64,000 nt of DNA from Pseudoalteromonas sp. A25. Lineage in GTDB: Bacteria; Pseudomonadota; Gammaproteobacteria; Enterobacterales; Alteromonadaceae. The position numbers and the translations under genes are program-made. The DNA is taken from positions 37,501 through 101,500 of the forward strand of contig NZ_AP021846.1 in the NCBI RefSeq assembly GCF_009176705.1, read 5' to 3'. The notes below the pieces were generated by a model, which ran no database searches, had not been told where the DNA came from, and saw only the letters and a program-made list of their open reading frames with translations. Of the stretch, positions 62,468-64,000 are shown in pieces (the stretch's first letter is position 1; each line of letters begins with the position of its first letter).

Positions 62468-64000
62468 GTGGTGATATATGCCACGTTATTATTCAACTCT
62501 TTGGTGACGCCCCTAAGTCATGCTTCTTCTGAGTTATCAACGCCACAATCACTGGCTGCACAAATAGAGCAATTAGCCGACCTTGATGATTGGCAGGATA
62601 TTTCCATCAAGGGCCATCAATTGTTGTCTCATCCAAATATCACTGACAAGCAGCATTTTGATGTATTAAAAGTATTGGCTAAAGCAGCGTTTAACCGAGA
62701 TGATTTTGCTACCACTGAACGTTACTTAAAAGAGATTGAAGCGCAATACAAGCAGATGCCGCTAAGTGAAGGCTATTACTTTGCAACCAAACTTTTAGCG
62801 ATCAATACCTTTCATCAGGGCAAATATAACACCGCTGTTGAGCTTTACAAAAAAGCTTTGAGTATTGCCACTAAGCGTAAACAGCCGCTTGAACAAGCAC
62901 ACATGCACAATAACTTGGGCCTTGTGTATGTTGAAACGAATGAGTTAAGTAGAGCAATTACGCATTATGGCGAAGCGCAAAAGCTATACCAACAGCAAGG
63001 GAATCTGCAAGATGAAGCTGACATTATGCTCAACTTGTCAGCATTATATATCCGCCAGTATCAATTTGACACTGCTCAAGAGATGATCGGTACGGTCATT
63101 AAATATTTTGAAGAGCTCAATGATAACTATGGTATCGCATTGGCAAATTCGTACTTAGGTGAGCTATATAGCAAAAAAGGCTTAAACCTTTCTGCTCGAC
63201 ACTATTATCAAGCTGCCATTGACTATTATGAAGCTGAGAATAATACCGACCTTTTAATGGTTCAATATACTTATCTGGCAAATGTTAGTATTGCGCAAGG
63301 AAATTTTGAATTAGCCGAAAAAGAAGCCAACTTTGCGCTGTATTATGCTGAAAAGATCAATAGCAAATCTGGACGCATGCGAGCACTGTTTCCTTTAGCA
63401 AAGTCACTTTTTGCCAAAGGTGAAGTGAATATGGCCCTCAAGATGGTTGAAGAATCTTTCGAGCTTGCTAAGCAGTTAGGTGCTCGTTATCTAGAACGTG
63501 AAGAATTGGCGACTTTGGCCTTACTGCAAGCCAGCGTCGGTCAGCATAAACAAGCACTGGAGAGTTTTACTCAGTATAAAACTGAACAGTCAGAATATTT
63601 GAATGAAAATGTATTGGCCAAAATGGTCGATTATCAAAATCGCATTGAAGCGGCCGAATTGAACCGTGAAATCATGGAGCTAAAGCAAAATCAAGCTTTG
63701 CAAGCTCTGCAAATCGACAAGCGAGAGCAAGTTATCTGGCTTAGCGCGATGGTCGTCTTGTCGCTTTTTATTGCCGTCGTGAGCCTGTATTACAAGCAAG
63801 CTGAAAAGAATGCCAAAGTAGAGTTACGTGAAAAGGTAGCTGAGCGAACAGCTGAGTTGCAGCGAGTGGCAGATGAGCTGCGCAAGGCCAATCAAGTCAA
63901 GAATCAGTTTTTGGCAAATATTAGCCATGAGATCAGAACCCCTCTAACTTCCATCATAGGTCAGGCAGAAGCAATGCTCAATGACCATGCGAGTAATCCG
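62468..64000 (+). CDS. TPR sensor histidine kinase, cut at window end
   Basis: At least 511 codons are present and the frame runs off the window. After an N-terminal hydrophobic segment (VVIYATLLFNSLVTPLSHA) come tetratricopeptide repeats (about residues 90-400, for example NLGLVYVETNELSRAITHYGEAQKLY), a coiled coil, a membrane helix (VIWLSAMVVLSLFIAVVSLYY at about 420), and a HisKA domain with the histidine at about 487 in NISHEIRTPLTSIIGQ. The rest is missing. The start is uncertain: a stop codon at 62453-62455 leaves GTG 62468 as the first start in frame, while a better signal-peptide start, ATG 62445, is out of frame by one base in a T run. Confidence 0.85.
   Translation, partial: MVIYATLLFNSLVTPLSHASSELSTPQSLAAQIEQLADLDDWQDISIKGHQLLSHPNITDKQHFDVLKVLAKAAFNRDDFATTERYLKEIEAQYKQMPLSEGYYFATKLLAINTFHQGKYNTAVELYKKALSIATKRKQPLEQAHMHNNLGLVYVETNELSRAITHYGEAQKLYQQQGNLQDEADIMLNLSALYIRQYQFDTAQEMIGTVIKYFEELNDNYGIALANSYLGELYSKKGLNLSARHYYQAAIDYYEAENNTDLLMVQYTYLANVSIAQGNFELAEKEANFALYYAEKINSKSGRMRALFPLAKSLFAKGEVNMALKMVEESFELAKQLGARYLEREELATLALLQASVGQHKQALESFTQYKTEQSEYLNENVLAKMVDYQNRIEAAELNREIMELKQNQALQALQIDKREQVIWLSAMVVLSLFIAVVSLYYKQAEKNAKVELREKVAERTAELQRVADELRKANQVKNQFLANISHEIRTPLTSIIGQAEAMLNDHASNP

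Overview
The window reads as one continuous piece of chromosome from a marine gammaproteobacterium of the order Alteromonadales, most likely Pseudoalteromonas. The basis is gene content and order: a 5S rRNA of that type, a GlyGly-CTERM subtilase, a fused HemD-HemX protein, and dap-xerC/cyaY/hem and ubiD-fre neighbourhoods resembling those of Escherichia coli. The assignment is an inference from recognition, not from an alignment. I see no prophage, insertion sequence, CRISPR array or resistance island. Almost all of it is core chromosome, with a few lineage-specific insertions.

Layout. 1-1252: the 3' part of a 23S rRNA gene, a structured spacer, 5S rRNA and a strong terminator. 1301-1435: a small palindromic repeat with 12-base inverted ends. 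1560-4548: a small membrane protein, twin paralogous lipoproteins, fumarase C and an unrecognised 59-residue ORF. 4725-10459: a DUF938 methyltransferase facing a tight three-gene set (MASE1/CHASE hybrid kinase, exported alpha/beta hydrolase, COG3146 acyltransferase). 10674-10914: two serine tRNAs and a terminator. 11061-17807: a 47-residue ORF with its own terminator, a lipid-kinase homologue, a YggN-like protein, a PA3496-family protein, glutathione peroxidase, LysR/YqhD and a cytochrome b561 / cytochrome c' pair. 18142-22717: a large secreted subtilase, a thioredoxin-like lipoprotein lacking its second cysteine, and YqaA. 22722-24365: folM-folE-folX, a complete tetrahydromonapterin branch. 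24764-36558: nadE, yceH, a second large hybrid kinase, a penicillin-acylase family enzyme, a diguanylate cyclase, a GNAT-nitrilase fusion, an EamA transporter and a MAPEG protein. 36626-38283: a BlaI/BlaR1-like pair in which the M56 peptidase carries a TonB C-terminal domain, with two candidate BlaI operators. 38292-41860: an RluF-type pseudouridine synthase, a GT8-like glycosyltransferase, an RmlD-like reductase and YigB. 41905-45833: xerC, DUF484, dapF, lysA and lptM. 45957-51680: cyaY, an esterase, a DUF2914 protein, and hemC-hemDX-hemY. 51817-55159: add, fre and ubiD. 55302-64000: a PAS-GGDEF-EAL protein, a Sel1-repeat protein, an M28 peptidase, dbpA, a DnaJ-related protein and the start of a TPR sensor kinase cut by the window edge.

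How the genes work together. Several groups are functional units: lysine/meso-diaminopimelate synthesis (dapF, lysA), heme synthesis (hemC, hemD, hemY), pterin synthesis (folM, folE, folX), ubiquinone synthesis (ubiD), and a sensor-peptidase/repressor pair with candidate operators. Signalling is rich: two large hybrid kinases, a third partial kinase, one diguanylate cyclase and one GGDEF-EAL protein. Many convergent gene pairs overlap or share terminators, so the region is compact.

No clearly new defence or mobile system is visible. The most interesting leads are the kinase-hydrolase-acyltransferase operon (5292-10459), the BlaR1-TonB architecture with its paired operators, the small ORFs at 4369-4548 and 11104-11247, an orphan terminator at 36091-36119 that may end a small RNA, and an apparent one-base frame break in a T run at the start of the last kinase.
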